DNA of 64,000 bases from assembly GCA_035299025.1 (NCBI GenBank), contig DATGXK010000007.1, positions 1,240,001 through 1,304,000 of the forward strand, written 5' to 3'. Origin of the DNA: Leadbetterella sp035299025 (GTDB taxonomy: Bacteria > Bacteroidota > Bacteroidia > Cytophagales > Spirosomataceae). A program made the translations under genes and the position numbers. Shown here in pieces: positions 41,946 to 51,455 of the stretch. The notes under the pieces were generated by a model. That model ran no database searches. It saw only the letters and a list, made by a program, of their open reading frames with translations, and was not told the DNA's origin. The stretch's first letter is position 1. Every line of letters starts with the position of its first letter.

Positions 41946-44756
41946 ATGGCAGAGTACAGACACCGAGAGATAGAGAAAAAATGGCAACAATATTGGGAAA
42001 ATAACCACACCAACAAAGTTGAAATAGACACCACAAAACCTAAATGCTACGTGCTGGATATGTTTCCGTATCCATCTGGGGCAGGTTTGCACGTGGGTCA
42101 TCCGCTCGGGTACATCGCTTCTGACATTTATAGCAGATACAAAAAACTCAAGGGCTTCAATGTTTTGCACCCCATGGGTTTTGACTCATTTGGTTTGCCT
42201 GCCGAGCAATATGCCATCCAAACGGGACAGCATCCGGCCATTACAACAGAGAAAAACATCGAAACTTATATTGGCCAGTTAAAAAACATCGGTTTTTGCT
42301 ACGATTGGTCGCGTGAAGTGCGTACCTCTGACCCTGCTTACTACAAATGGACACAGTGGATTTTCATGGAATTGTTTAATGCTTGGTACAACAAGGAAAG
42401 CGACAAGGCTGAAAATGTAGCTACTTTGTACGATTTGTTTGCAAAAGGCGGCTCAAATGCAGCCAAAGCCGTTTGTGAGGAAGAATTGCCAGAATTTACG
42501 GCCGAAGAATGGAATTCGTGGTCAAAAGAAAAACAATATGAGGTTTCGTTAAACTACCGTTTGACCTATTTGGCAGAGTCTGTGGTCAATTTCTGCCCTG
42601 AATTGGGCATGGTATTGTCTAACGACGAAGTGAAAGACGGCGTTTCGGAGCGTGGTGGTTATCCGGTGATTCAGAAAAAAATGAGTCAATGGATGATGCG
42701 TATCACGGCTTATTGCGACAGATTGATTTCTGGTTTGGATACCATCGACTGGTCGGAATCTTTGAAAGACCAACAACGCAACTGGATTGGCAAATCCAAC
42801 GGAGCTTCGGTAAAATTCGAAGTAGAAAATTCTAACAAAAAAATTGAAGTTTTCACCACCAGAATCGACACCATTTATGGCGTTTCGTTCCTTGTATTAG
42901 CTCCAGAACACGAATGGGTGGCCGATTTGACGACTTCTGAGCAAAAAGCAAGTATAGAAGAATACATCCTAGAAACACAAAAACGATCGGAATTGGACCG
43001 TATGTCTGATGTAAAAAAAGTTTCAGGTGCATTTACGGGTTCGTACTGCATCAATCCTTTCAACGGCGAGCAAGTGCCAATTTGGATTGCCGATTACGTT
43101 TTGGCGGGTTACGGAACAGGTGCCGTGATGGGCGTACCATCAGGCGACCAACGTGACTGGAATTTTGCAACTCATTTTAGCTTGCCTATCATTCCGATAT
43201 TGGATGCTCAGGTGGACATCGAAACGCAAGCAGATGCCACCAAAGAAGGAAAATACATCAATTCGGGCATGATAAACGGCTTGAATTACAAAGAAGCTAC
43301 TGCCAAATTGGTGGCTTATTTGGAAGAAAATAAAATAGGACGAGGTAAGGTAAATTACCGTTTACGTGATGCTGTTTTTGCTCGTCAACGTTATTGGGGA
43401 GAGCCAGTTCCAGTTTATTTCAAACCGAATGCAGAGGGAACGCTAGTGCCTCATTTGGTAGATAAAAAGGATTTGCCTTTGATTTTGCCTGAAATCGACA
43501 AATACCAACCAACAGAAACAGGTGAACCGCCATTGGGAAGAGCAAAAAACTGGACTTATACACCAGAAGGTTCAACAGAAGCCTATCCATTGGAAATGAG
43601 CACCATGCCGGGTTGGGCAGGAAGTAGCTGGTATTGGTACCGCTACATGGATGCCAACAACGACACCGATTTTGCTTCAAAGGAAGCCTTAGATTATTGG
43701 CAAGACATTGACCTGTATTTGGGCGGAACCGAACACGCCACAGGTCACCTTTTGTATAGCCGTTTCTGGAACAAAGTTCTGAAAGATTTGGGCTATGTAA
43801 AACAAGAGGAATTTGCTAAGAAATTGATCAATCAGGGGATGATTCAGGGTCGTAGTAACTTTGTTTACAGAGTAAAAGATGCCGAAAAACCAACTTTTGT
43901 TTCCTTTGGTTTAAAGGATCAATACGAAACCGTAAAACTTCATGTAGATGTAAATATCGTTGAGGCGGACGTTTTGGATTTAGAAAAATTCAAAACTACC
44001 AGAAACGATATTGGCGATGAACCACAATTCATCCTAGAGGACGGGAAATATATTTGCGGTTCTGAGGTAGAAAAAATGTCAAAATCCAAGTTCAATGTGG
44101 TAAATCCTGATACATTGGTAGAAAGATACGGAGCAGATACCTTGCGTTTGTATGAGATGTTTTTGGGGCCTTTGACGGAATCTAAACCTTGGGATACACG
44201 TGGAATTGAGGGAACTTATAGATTTTTGAGGAAATTCTGGCGTTTGTTTTTCGATCAAAACGGAAATCCGATTTTCAAAGATGAAGAACCAACCAAAGAT
44301 GAGTTAAAATCTTTGCACAAAACCATCAAAAAAGTAGCTGAAGATGTGGAGAATTTCTCTTTCAATACTTCTGTGAGCTCATTTATGATTTGTGTAAACG
44401 AATTGACTGACCTCAAATGTCACAAATTGGCCATTTTGAAAGATTTGTTGATCATCATTTCGCCTTATGCTCCGCATATTGCAGAAGAACTTTGGGAGCA
44501 AATTGGCGAGAAAGAAACTATCACAAAAACCACTTTCCCGACCTTCAATCCAGCTTATTTGGTAGAGGATAGTTTTGAATATCCAATCCAAATCAATGGA
44601 AAAGTAAGGGTAAATATAAACTTCCCAGCTGACATGCCGAAAGATGAAATCGAGAAGCAAGTTTTGGCCAACGAGCAGGTTATCAAATGGATGGAAGGCA
44701 AAGAATTGAAAAAAATCATTGTGGTGCCGAAGCGTATCGTGAATGTGGTAGTTTAA
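41946..44756 (+). CDS. leuS: Leucyl-tRNA synthetase
   Basis: 936 residues. It charges tRNA-Leu with leucine using ATP. The HIGH-type motif is in PYPSGAGLHVGHPLGY (about 48-51), the class Ia KMSKS motif at about residue 711 (VEKMSKSKFNVVNPDT), and the CP1 editing domain lies between (VFTTRIDTIYGVSFLVLAPE; GTGAVMGVPSGDQRDWNF). The C-terminal anticodon-binding domain is intact (SPYAPHIAEELWEQIG). It is ~75 residues longer than E. coli LeuS, mostly through an insertion just before KMSKS (about 640-705), as is common in this phylum. A bidirectional terminator follows. Confidence 0.98.
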   Translation: MAEYRHREIEKKWQQYWENNHTNKVEIDTTKPKCYVLDMFPYPSGAGLHVGHPLGYIASDIYSRYKKLKGFNVLHPMGFDSFGLPAEQYAIQTGQHPAITTEKNIETYIGQLKNIGFCYDWSREVRTSDPAYYKWTQWIFMELFNAWYNKESDKAENVATLYDLFAKGGSNAAKAVCEEELPEFTAEEWNSWSKEKQYEVSLNYRLTYLAESVVNFCPELGMVLSNDEVKDGVSERGGYPVIQKKMSQWMMRITAYCDRLISGLDTIDWSESLKDQQRNWIGKSNGASVKFEVENSNKKIEVFTTRIDTIYGVSFLVLAPEHEWVADLTTSEQKASIEEYILETQKRSELDRMSDVKKVSGAFTGSYCINPFNGEQVPIWIADYVLAGYGTGAVMGVPSGDQRDWNFATHFSLPIIPILDAQVDIETQADATKEGKYINSGMINGLNYKEATAKLVAYLEENKIGRGKVNYRLRDAVFARQRYWGEPVPVYFKPNAEGTLVPHLVDKKDLPLILPEIDKYQPTETGEPPLGRAKNWTYTPEGSTEAYPLEMSTMPGWAGSSWYWYRYMDANNDTDFASKEALDYWQDIDLYLGGTEHATGHLLYSRFWNKVLKDLGYVKQEEFAKKLINQGMIQGRSNFVYRVKDAEKPTFVSFGLKDQYETVKLHVDVNIVEADVLDLEKFKTTRNDIGDEPQFILEDGKYICGSEVEKMSKSKFNVVNPDTLVERYGADTLRLYEMFLGPLTESKPWDTRGIEGTYRFLRKFWRLFFDQNGNPIFKDEEPTKDELKSLHKTIKKVAEDVENFSFNTSVSSFMICVNELTDLKCHKLAILKDLLIIISPYAPHIAEELWEQIGEKETITKTTFPTFNPAYLVEDSFEYPIQINGKVRVNINFPADMPKDEIEKQVLANEQVIKWMEGKELKKIIVVPKRIVNVVV

Positions 44757-44784
44757 AAAAACTAAGCCTTTATAACATAGATGG

Positions 44785-44818
44785 AAAAGCCAGTTTGAAA
44801 GTTCAGACTGGCTTTTTT
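44785..44818 (+). terminator. Bidirectional terminator between leuS and the convergent lipoprotein gene
   Basis: A 14-bp stem (AAAAGCCAGTTTGA / TCAGACTGGCTTTT, one G-U pair) with an AAGT loop, then TT. The A-run on the left arm makes it usable from both sides; the convergent gene ends at 44821. Confidence 0.8.
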
Positions 44819-44820
44819 GA

Positions 44821-46503
44821 TTATAAATTTAATTGGGTGATAACTGAATTCACAGTAAAGTTCCCTTTGACTGTACCATCTTTGTAAACACCAGATTCGT
44901 AATAACCACTCTCCGATGTTCCAAGCACCGACCCACCAGTGGATACAGTAAAACTTCCTCCTTTTATCAATTTTGTGGAAGAAAAAATAAATGAAAAGTA
45001 GTTGTTTTGAGGTCTAAATGTAACTACGCTTTCTCCTTTGACATCACTGATATTGATCAATTCACCAGCTTCGTTTCCATCATTAAAAATTATTAAAACC
45101 GAATTTTGCGGCGAAATGGTACTCGGTGCGTGAAGAAACCGTGAATTTGACCCGGAAGCAACAATAAGACCTGCAATCATTCTAAAAGTACCATTATAAT
45201 CCAATGGCACTTCGGCCGAAATCGGCCCATGCATAATCATCGTTCCACCACTCATTTCCACATTGCCATTACTATCCAAAAGATCACCAGAAGTACTTCT
45301 CAAAATCAGGGTACCGTTTTTTACGTAAACATACGAGCCATCATTTTGCTGAGCATCTCTGATGGAAGATGCACTAATGCAGTCATTTAGTGTACTTAAT
45401 TCATACCTTCCAGCACCGATAGTTATGGTTTTCGCCTCAAAACCTTCGAAGGCATTATTTACTTTTATTTTGCAATTTTCCACCGTCAGTGAATTGTCGC
45501 CATGAAAAGCATCATCACCTGTGCGAATGTCGTATTCACCGCCAAGTATTTTCAGGTCCGAATTAGAATGGATGGCATCATCTGCACAATTGAGGCTCAT
45601 TTGTTTTGCTTTGACATTAACCTCATTCTCGGCCTTTATTCCTTTTGCGGAATTTCCATTGGGCAAAAAAGCTTCAAAGCCTCCCCCAGCTTTAATATTA
45701 TAAATACCACCATTTATATTAACTTTTGAATAAGCAGAAATTCCATCACCCTTGGCGGTTATATCAAAAAGACCATCGCTTATTTCTATATAACCAGAAC
45801 CCCTATTCGCCTCATTATCAGACTTAAGAGCATCACCACCAGACATCAAATTAAATTCTCCGCCTCGAATTACCACAAAATCTTTCCCTCTGATAGCTTC
45901 ATCTTTAGCATCGACTTTGATTTTACCGTTTCGAATCAACAAACCATCTTTTGACGAAAGACCGTCTTCAAAATTTGACTTTACATTCAAAACCCCTTCG
46001 CCATCAACAATCGTGAAGGTTTGGCTGTAAATGGTAGCATTTTGTCCATCTTGGGTCAATGAATAATTTTCATTATCACTGAATTTATTGACAGTTCCTT
46101 TCTCTAAAAAGATCAAAACCCTTTCCGCTTTATCAATAAACAAGGGCGAACCTTTGTCAGAATGCACCTCTACCCCATTCAAAATTAGTCGCACAATATC
46201 AGTTCCAGCCGATTGAACTATAATCTGACCATTACTGAGCTTTCCAGAGATTCTATAAGTGCCTGGTGCTGAAATTTTCAAATTTCCTTGGGAAAAATCC
46301 GCTCCTGAACCAATTATTTCGGCTGAATTATCTTTGAGAATAATTAATTTTTCCTCCTTGGCCTCCCATTTATAGTCTTTTTCAGATTCCAAATCTTCTA
46401 AAGTTTTGAAAACCTCCGTCGTAGGTTCAATGACCTCAGCTTCCTTTCTGCAAGAAACAAGGCCAACTGTACCAATAAGTAAGATTGTCCAAAAACTTTT
46501 CAT
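44821..46503 (-). CDS. Lipoprotein with carbohydrate-binding (DUF4353-like) beta-helix
   Basis: 560 residues. Lipoprotein signal peptide (MKSFWTILLIGTVGLVSC, lipobox LVSC, Cys18). From about residue 60 to 460 the protein is a right-handed beta-helix of repeated short strands: GNLKISAPGTYRISGKLSNG, DAIRGKDFVVIRGGEFNLMS, GDALKSDNE, GDGISAYSKVNINGGIYNIK, DDAIHSNSDLKILGGEYDI, DAFHGDNSLTVENCKI. This is the pattern of the carbohydrate-binding domain proteins formerly DUF4353. It should be anchored on the periplasmic side or cell surface; the ligand is unknown. Its strand is convergent with leuS. Confidence 0.8.
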   Translation of the reverse strand: MKSFWTILLIGTVGLVSCRKEAEVIEPTTEVFKTLEDLESEKDYKWEAKEEKLIILKDNSAEIIGSGADFSQGNLKISAPGTYRISGKLSNGQIIVQSAGTDIVRLILNGVEVHSDKGSPLFIDKAERVLIFLEKGTVNKFSDNENYSLTQDGQNATIYSQTFTIVDGEGVLNVKSNFEDGLSSKDGLLIRNGKIKVDAKDEAIRGKDFVVIRGGEFNLMSGGDALKSDNEANRGSGYIEISDGLFDITAKGDGISAYSKVNINGGIYNIKAGGGFEAFLPNGNSAKGIKAENEVNVKAKQMSLNCADDAIHSNSDLKILGGEYDIRTGDDAFHGDNSLTVENCKIKVNNAFEGFEAKTITIGAGRYELSTLNDCISASSIRDAQQNDGSYVYVKNGTLILRSTSGDLLDSNGNVEMSGGTMIMHGPISAEVPLDYNGTFRMIAGLIVASGSNSRFLHAPSTISPQNSVLIIFNDGNEAGELINISDVKGESVVTFRPQNNYFSFIFSSTKLIKGGSFTVSTGGSVLGTSESGYYESGVYKDGTVKGNFTVNSVITQLNL

Positions 46504-46682
46504 TTCTTTATGAATGATAGTTGCACAAGTTATAGTTCCTGAAATTACGTAAATTCGAAATCATTGTTGCAAAATTTGTCTGATTTTAAGTCTTTCTAAC
46601 GGAATAACATCCAATAAAAACAAATGCATCCAATATTTAGGAACAAAATTTGTTATTAAATCAGCAAACCATTTTCGTCTTA

Positions 46683-47927
46683 ATGAAAAAATTTATTTTA
46701 CTATTTTTTATAAGTTTTAACGCCTTCGCTCAGTTTCCGCAGGCTTTACTGGCAGACAGCTCAGATATTTACTCAAAATTCAAATTCGCCAAATATGATT
46801 CCTTGTTGACAGAATTAAAATCACCTGACAATGAAGAATTTATAAAAGACTTCAATAAGAAATTCGGTGCCTTTTTTGACTCCAAAAAACAATATGAATA
46901 TTTGTTAACTGCCAATATAGACCAACTCGAAATGGATCTTTATGACCAAAGAAAAGCCCAGTTGGACTTTCTAAAAAAAGCCAAGGTGTCAAAATTCTTG
47001 GCCGATCATCTAGAAAAAGAAATTAAATATAACTATTGGCACCTGATTTTTGCTTATCCCATAGAGCGGGGAAACAACGACCAAAAGCTTAGAAGGGTAA
47101 TTTCTCTGCCAAATGTGATGGTGGATGGCCTAAAAGCCGACATGATGAGAGATAAAAACCTGATCCACAATAAATCGTACCGGAATTTATTGATGTATTA
47201 TATCACTTACAAAAATTCGGAAGAGAAAGATTTCGTAAAATATGCCAATCAGCTCCAATCCGTAACCGACAAGGCGGATTTTGCAATAAAGAACTTTGGT
47301 GGCGAAATCTTGGACTATGCTTTGGCCCAAGTGTTGGTCAATAACAAAAAATATCTTGGCGTTAGAACCACCCGAAATGTGGCCCGAAACATAAAAAACA
47401 ATGAAGTTAGATATGTTTTTGAGAGTGATTTTATGAAGGATATTATCGCAAATGAGGCAATTGCCATGGCAAAAAAGAAAGAAGAGGATGCTGCAAATGC
47501 AAAAAAATCGACTATTCAATTTACTGATATGGAAGGCAAAGCATTTGATTTTAGCAAATACCTTGGTAAAGTGGTTTATGTGGATTTCTGGGCCAGCTGG
47601 TGCGGGCCGTGTAAAGTAGAGTTTCCTTTCTCAAAATCCATACACGCATCTCTTTCTGAAAAGGCTAAAAAAGACATTGTATTCCTTTACATTTCAATTG
47701 ATGACACCGAAGAAAAATGGAAAGGTGGCATAAAGTCAAATGGCTTGGAAGAGTTTGACAACGCCTGGGTGTCGCCGGAATGGTCACCAAAAGCCGCTCA
47801 AATGTATGGTATTCGATCAATTCCCAGATACATGATAATTGATAAAACCGGAAAAATAGTCAGTCCAGACGCTAAAAGGCCTAGCAATCCCGATACTTTA
47901 GGTCAATTGCTAGAACTGGCAAAATAA
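46683..47927 (+). CDS. Periplasmic TlpA/ResA-type thioredoxin-domain protein
   Basis: 414 residues from ATG 46683, which gives the signal peptide MKKFILLFFISFNAFAQ. An N-terminal ~260-residue helical domain with no clear family (DSSDIYSKFKFAKYDSLLTE, YNYWHLIFAYPIERGNN) precedes a TlpA/AhpC-TSA domain (about 280-414). The active site is W306-C307-G-P-C310, followed by FLYISIDD and the cis-Pro region SIPRYMIID. It acts as a periplasmic thiol:disulphide reductant, as in cytochrome c maturation or peptide-linked redox control. Such fused N-terminal domains are typical of Bacteroidota. No cytochrome biogenesis gene is adjacent. Confidence 0.85.
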   Translation: MKKFILLFFISFNAFAQFPQALLADSSDIYSKFKFAKYDSLLTELKSPDNEEFIKDFNKKFGAFFDSKKQYEYLLTANIDQLEMDLYDQRKAQLDFLKKAKVSKFLADHLEKEIKYNYWHLIFAYPIERGNNDQKLRRVISLPNVMVDGLKADMMRDKNLIHNKSYRNLLMYYITYKNSEEKDFVKYANQLQSVTDKADFAIKNFGGEILDYALAQVLVNNKKYLGVRTTRNVARNIKNNEVRYVFESDFMKDIIANEAIAMAKKKEEDAANAKKSTIQFTDMEGKAFDFSKYLGKVVYVDFWASWCGPCKVEFPFSKSIHASLSEKAKKDIVFLYISIDDTEEKWKGGIKSNGLEEFDNAWVSPEWSPKAAQMYGIRSIPRYMIIDKTGKIVSPDAKRPSNPDTLGQLLELAK

Positions 47928-48020
47928 TTATCGCTTTGAGGTTTGGCAATGGCAATAATTTAATAATTTTGAATCAATAAAGCCGTTTGGGCGTTTTGTT
48001 CAAAAGAATCAAGTAAAGAA

Positions 48021-48254
48021 ATGTTTAAGTTTATATTTTTAATATTGCTACTTTTGGTGTTTGTGGCACCACTTCGAAGGTTTCTATTCTGGCTGATTGT
48101 GGGCCGACAAATAGTGAAGGAACAAAAAAAATACCAACAACCCAAGGCTCCCGTTCGTCCAGAGGGTGAAATAAAAGTTGAATACAATCCTAACAAAAAT
48201 GGTCGTCAGGGCAATGACAGCGGCCAGTACATCGACTACGAAGAAGTTAAATAA
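48021..48254 (+). CDS. DUF4834-like small membrane protein
   Basis: 77 residues: one N-terminal transmembrane helix (FKFIFLILLLLVFVAPL), a basic stretch (RRFLFWLIVGRQIVKEQKKY) and a disordered acidic/proline tail (PVRPEGEIKVEYNPNK, GQYIDYEEVK). It matches the DUF4834 family of Bacteroidota. Function is unknown. The stop is 2 bases before the DoxX gene, so they form an operon. Confidence 0.75.
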   Translation: MFKFIFLILLLLVFVAPLRRFLFWLIVGRQIVKEQKKYQQPKAPVRPEGEIKVEYNPNKNGRQGNDSGQYIDYEEVK

Positions 48255-48256
48255 TT

Positions 48257-48661
48257 ATGTTCAAAAAAAGATTCAACATTCCCATATCAATAGATTTTGC
48301 TGTCTTATTACTTCGAGTTGTTCCCTCTTTGTTTATGATGGGTCATGGTTGGAGCAAACTGTCTAACCTCCTAAATGGTGATTGGTCTTTTGCAGACCCA
48401 ATCGGCGTAGGCGAACCCATTTCTTTAGTACTTACCATTTTTGCGGAACTAGTTTGTTCCATATTGGTGATAGTAGGATTTTTTACTCGTCCAGCTTTGG
48501 TGATTCTAATGGTTTTGTGCACGGTCATAATTTTCATTATTCACAGTGCCGATCCCATAGGAGACAAAGAACATGCGGCCCTATTTTTCGCAATTTATAC
48601 GGCAATTTTCATTACGGGTCCAGGCAGAATGTCTATAGATAACAGGCTATTTAGCAGATAA
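48257..48661 (+). CDS. DoxX family membrane protein
   Basis: 134 residues with four transmembrane segments (about 8-27, 52-70, 77-93, 106-124). The DoxX signature is visible: LLLRVVPSLFMMGHGWSKL, VLTIFAELVCSILVIVGFFT, RPALVILMVLCTV. DoxX-type proteins are linked to quinone or thiosulphate oxidation, but most bacterial members are uncharacterised. The start follows the DUF4834-like gene by 2 bases. Its last 15 bases overlap the convergent purN gene. Confidence 0.85.
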   Translation: MFKKRFNIPISIDFAVLLLRVVPSLFMMGHGWSKLSNLLNGDWSFADPIGVGEPISLVLTIFAELVCSILVIVGFFTRPALVILMVLCTVIIFIIHSADPIGDKEHAALFFAIYTAIFITGPGRMSIDNRLFSR

Positions 48662-49219
48662 TATTTCCTTGTAAATAACTTCAGGGAAATGTTGATACTC
48701 CAATTGATGAATTTTTTGTGCCACATCCGCTGCCGTATCGTTTTTTGTAACCTCGCATTTGGCCTGAAAAATCACCTTTCCTTCATCATAATGTTCATTA
48801 ACGTAATGAATGGTGATACCTGATTCCTTTTCTTTATTGGCCACCACAGCCTCATGCACATGATGCCCCCACATACCTTTGCCGCCATAATTTGGCAAAA
48901 GTGCCGGGTGAATATTGATCATCCGATTTTCATAAGCTTTGATAAGATTTGAGGGCACCAACCAAAGAAAACCAGCCAAAATCACCCAATCGATGTCTTG
49001 TGACTGCAGTAAAGCCACTATTTTATCTGTTTTTGCAAATAGTTTTTTGTTAAAAACCACAGTAGAAATACCAAGTCGATGACCTCTTTCAATGACACCA
49101 GCAGTAGGGTTGTTTGTCAAAAACAACGAGACTTCCACGTCGGATTTCTCTCTAAAAAACTCTAGAATATTTTCGGCATTAGATCCTGACCCTGAGGCAA
49201 ATATGGCAATCTTTATCAT
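48647..49219 (-). CDS. purN: Phosphoribosylglycinamide formyltransferase
   Basis: 190 residues, full length. PurN transfers the formyl group from 10-formyltetrahydrofolate to GAR in purine synthesis. The N-terminal IAIFASGSGSNAENILEFF binds GAR phosphate; the catalytic Asn-His pair is in NIHPALLPNYGGKGMWGHHV and the Asp in VNEHYDEGKVIFQAKC. All are present. It lies 6 bases downstream of the UbiA-type gene on the same strand and overlaps the DoxX gene by 15 bases. Confidence 0.95.
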   Translation of the reverse strand: MIKIAIFASGSGSNAENILEFFREKSDVEVSLFLTNNPTAGVIERGHRLGISTVVFNKKLFAKTDKIVALLQSQDIDWVILAGFLWLVPSNLIKAYENRMINIHPALLPNYGGKGMWGHHVHEAVVANKEKESGITIHYVNEHYDEGKVIFQAKCEVTKNDTAADVAQKIHQLEYQHFPEVIYKEILSAK

Positions 49220-49225
49220 AAATAT

Positions 49226-50128
49226 TTATACAAAAACTATGCTGGCAACACCCAGCAGCATGATGATTTTACAAATGGTGCTCAATTGAGCGAAATGAGC
49301 TTTTCTATCAGCCAATACCAGCTTATACAGCAACATCAGTAAAAGCAAGCCTAAAATACCGAAACAAATCCAGAGGTTGGCATTTCCTATTTTGCTTATG
49401 AGTATGAGTACACAAGTTACAAACATCAGTAAAAGTAAATAAATAACGTTTTTGGTTTTTCTAATTCCAAAAACAATGGCCAAGGTTTTAGACCCATGGG
49501 CGGCGTCGCCCTTCATATCTTCCAAATCCTTGATGATTTCCCTAATAAGATTCACAAAAAAAGCAAAAAGAGCATAAATATGAATAATCAGTCTGCCGGG
49601 ATTGTAATAAATGGCAATTTCACTAATGGAAAGTGCCGTAAGAAAAGCTACCAACAGATTGCCCGAAAATGGTTTTTTCTTGAATATCGACGCATAAAAC
49701 CACAAAATAGTAACCGAGAAAATATTGATTAAGAAAATCTTCCATCCCAAAAAAACTCCCAAAAATATACCCAGGCCACTAAATATTTGGTGGATCAATA
49801 AGGCATATCTTCTCTTAATTACCCTACCTACAAAAACCTCACTTGGCTTGTTTATTTGATCTATTTTGACGTCAAAATAATCGTTTATGACATAACCGCC
49901 AGCAGCTATGCATAAAGTTGAGCAGACCATTAGGAAAAACCGCCAGTCGTATTCGACTTCCATTGGAGCATTATTAACCAAAAAATACCTCACCAAATAC
50001 TGCGAAAAAGCAATAATCAGGAGGTTGTTCCAACGAATAAGTTTAAGGAATGATTTTATAAGTAAATCTTTGGTGTTCAAAAATATCAAGAAAAGCTTGT
50101 ATAAAAAAACGTTATTAAAAAATGCCAC
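49226..50128 (-). CDS. UbiA-family prenyltransferase (DGGGP synthase-like)
   Basis: 300 residues, about eight to nine transmembrane helices. The two Asp-rich, Mg2+/diphosphate-binding motifs are NDYFDVKID (about 83-91) and DLEDMKGDAAHGSKTLA (about 200). The second type (DxxxD-G-x-x-T) and the sequence context match geranylgeranylglycerol-phosphate geranylgeranyltransferases of the phylum rather than UbiA or MenA proper. It would attach a second prenyl chain to the product of GGGP synthase (encoded at 59582-60343). It forms an operon with purN. A quinone-biosynthetic role cannot be excluded. Confidence 0.8.
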   Translation of the reverse strand: MAFFNNVFLYKLFLIFLNTKDLLIKSFLKLIRWNNLLIIAFSQYLVRYFLVNNAPMEVEYDWRFFLMVCSTLCIAAGGYVINDYFDVKIDQINKPSEVFVGRVIKRRYALLIHQIFSGLGIFLGVFLGWKIFLINIFSVTILWFYASIFKKKPFSGNLLVAFLTALSISEIAIYYNPGRLIIHIYALFAFFVNLIREIIKDLEDMKGDAAHGSKTLAIVFGIRKTKNVIYLLLLMFVTCVLILISKIGNANLWICFGILGLLLLMLLYKLVLADRKAHFAQLSTICKIIMLLGVASIVFV

Positions 50129-50277
50129 TAAGTTTTAGAATCAAAAAGTAGAATGAGCAGGCCGAAATATGTTTGTCAGTTCCGAACCAAATTTAATTTC
50201 ATTTTAATCTTACTACCCTTTTGGAATTATTTGTCCACTTTTAGTTGTTATCCTATTCAAGACGCAAATAATCAAGA

Positions 50278-51405
50278 ATGAGAATAGGAATTGTATGCTA
50301 TCCTACGTTTGGTGGAAGTGGAGTTGTAGCCACCGAATTGGGTAAAGCATTAGCACAAAAAGGTCATGAAGTTCATTTTATTACATATTCACAACCTATC
50401 AGATTAGACTTTTTCAACGAAAATATTTTTTATCACGAGGTTAATATTTCATCGTATCCTTTGTTCCAATATCCACCGTATGAATCGGCTCTTGCAGGAA
50501 GAATGGTGGACGTTGTAAAACATGCAAATCTGGATTTATTACACGTACATTACGCTATTCCACATGCTACTTCGGCCTTTTTGGCCAAGCAAATTCTAAA
50601 AAGTGAAGGTCTCAATATACCTGTTGTAACCACTTTGCACGGGACAGACATATCGATAGTTGGCCGTGATCCGGCTCTGAGCCCTGTAGTAACTTTTAGC
50701 ATCAATGAATCAGACGGCGTAACGGCGGTGTCAAACGACCTAAAAATAGATACAGAGTCGGCTTTTAAAGTAAATAAAGAAATTGAGGTTATCTACAACT
50801 TCGTTGATCTAAACAGGTTTCACAAGCAAGAAAAGGAGCACTTCAAAAAATTCATTTGCCCAAACGATGAAAAACTCCTTGTGCATGCATCCAATTTTAG
50901 AAAAGTAAAAAGGATAGACGACATCATAAAGGCTTTTGCAAAAATAAGCAAACAAATACCGAGCAAACTTCTCATGGTGGGCGATGGAGCCGAAAGACAA
51001 AACATGGAATTGCTCAGTCGTGACCTAGGCCTGAGTGAAGACATTCGCTTTATAGGTAAACTTGACGCTATAGAAGAAGTTTTATCTGTTGCTGATTTGT
51101 TTTTCATGCCTTCTGAAAAAGAAAGTTTCGGACTAGCAGCTCTGGAGGCCATGGCGTGCGAAGTACCGGTTATTTCGAGTAATACCGGTGGTTTAGCCGA
51201 ACTAAATATCCATGGAGTAACTGGTTTTCTTAGCAATGTGGGTGACATAGACGACATGGTTAAAAATGCCCTTTATGTTCTTCAAGAAGAAAACTTACCC
51301 ACTTTTAAGAAAAATGCTTTGGAACGTGCAAGACAATTTGACGTAAATGAAATCGTTGTGAAATACGAGAATTACTATCAAAAAATCATTGCTCAGACCA
51401 AATAA
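50278..51405 (+). CDS. bshA: N-acetyl-alpha-D-glucosaminyl L-malate synthase (bacillithiol synthesis)
   Basis: 375 residues, GT4 glycosyltransferase. It begins MRIGIVCYPTFGGSGVVATE and contains the BshA-specific ITYSQPIRLDFFNENIFYHE and LDLLHVHYAIPHATSAFLA, then VVTTLHGTDISIVG; the C-terminal donor site has LLMVGDGAE, FFMPSEKESFGLAALEAMAC and ISSNTGGLAE. It transfers GlcNAc from UDP-GlcNAc to L-malate, the first step to bacillithiol. No bshB or bshC is in the window. It starts a run of co-directional genes: an ABC exporter follows by 50 bases. Possible bacillithiol users in the window are the DinB-like protein and OsmC. Confidence 0.95.
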   Translation: MRIGIVCYPTFGGSGVVATELGKALAQKGHEVHFITYSQPIRLDFFNENIFYHEVNISSYPLFQYPPYESALAGRMVDVVKHANLDLLHVHYAIPHATSAFLAKQILKSEGLNIPVVTTLHGTDISIVGRDPALSPVVTFSINESDGVTAVSNDLKIDTESAFKVNKEIEVIYNFVDLNRFHKQEKEHFKKFICPNDEKLLVHASNFRKVKRIDDIIKAFAKISKQIPSKLLMVGDGAERQNMELLSRDLGLSEDIRFIGKLDAIEEVLSVADLFFMPSEKESFGLAALEAMACEVPVISSNTGGLAELNIHGVTGFLSNVGDIDDMVKNALYVLQEENLPTFKKNALERARQFDVNEIVVKYENYYQKIIAQTK

Positions 51406-51455
51406 TATCTTGCATGATTTTTGGAATTAGAACCCAAAAGGATCGAAAACTTTAA

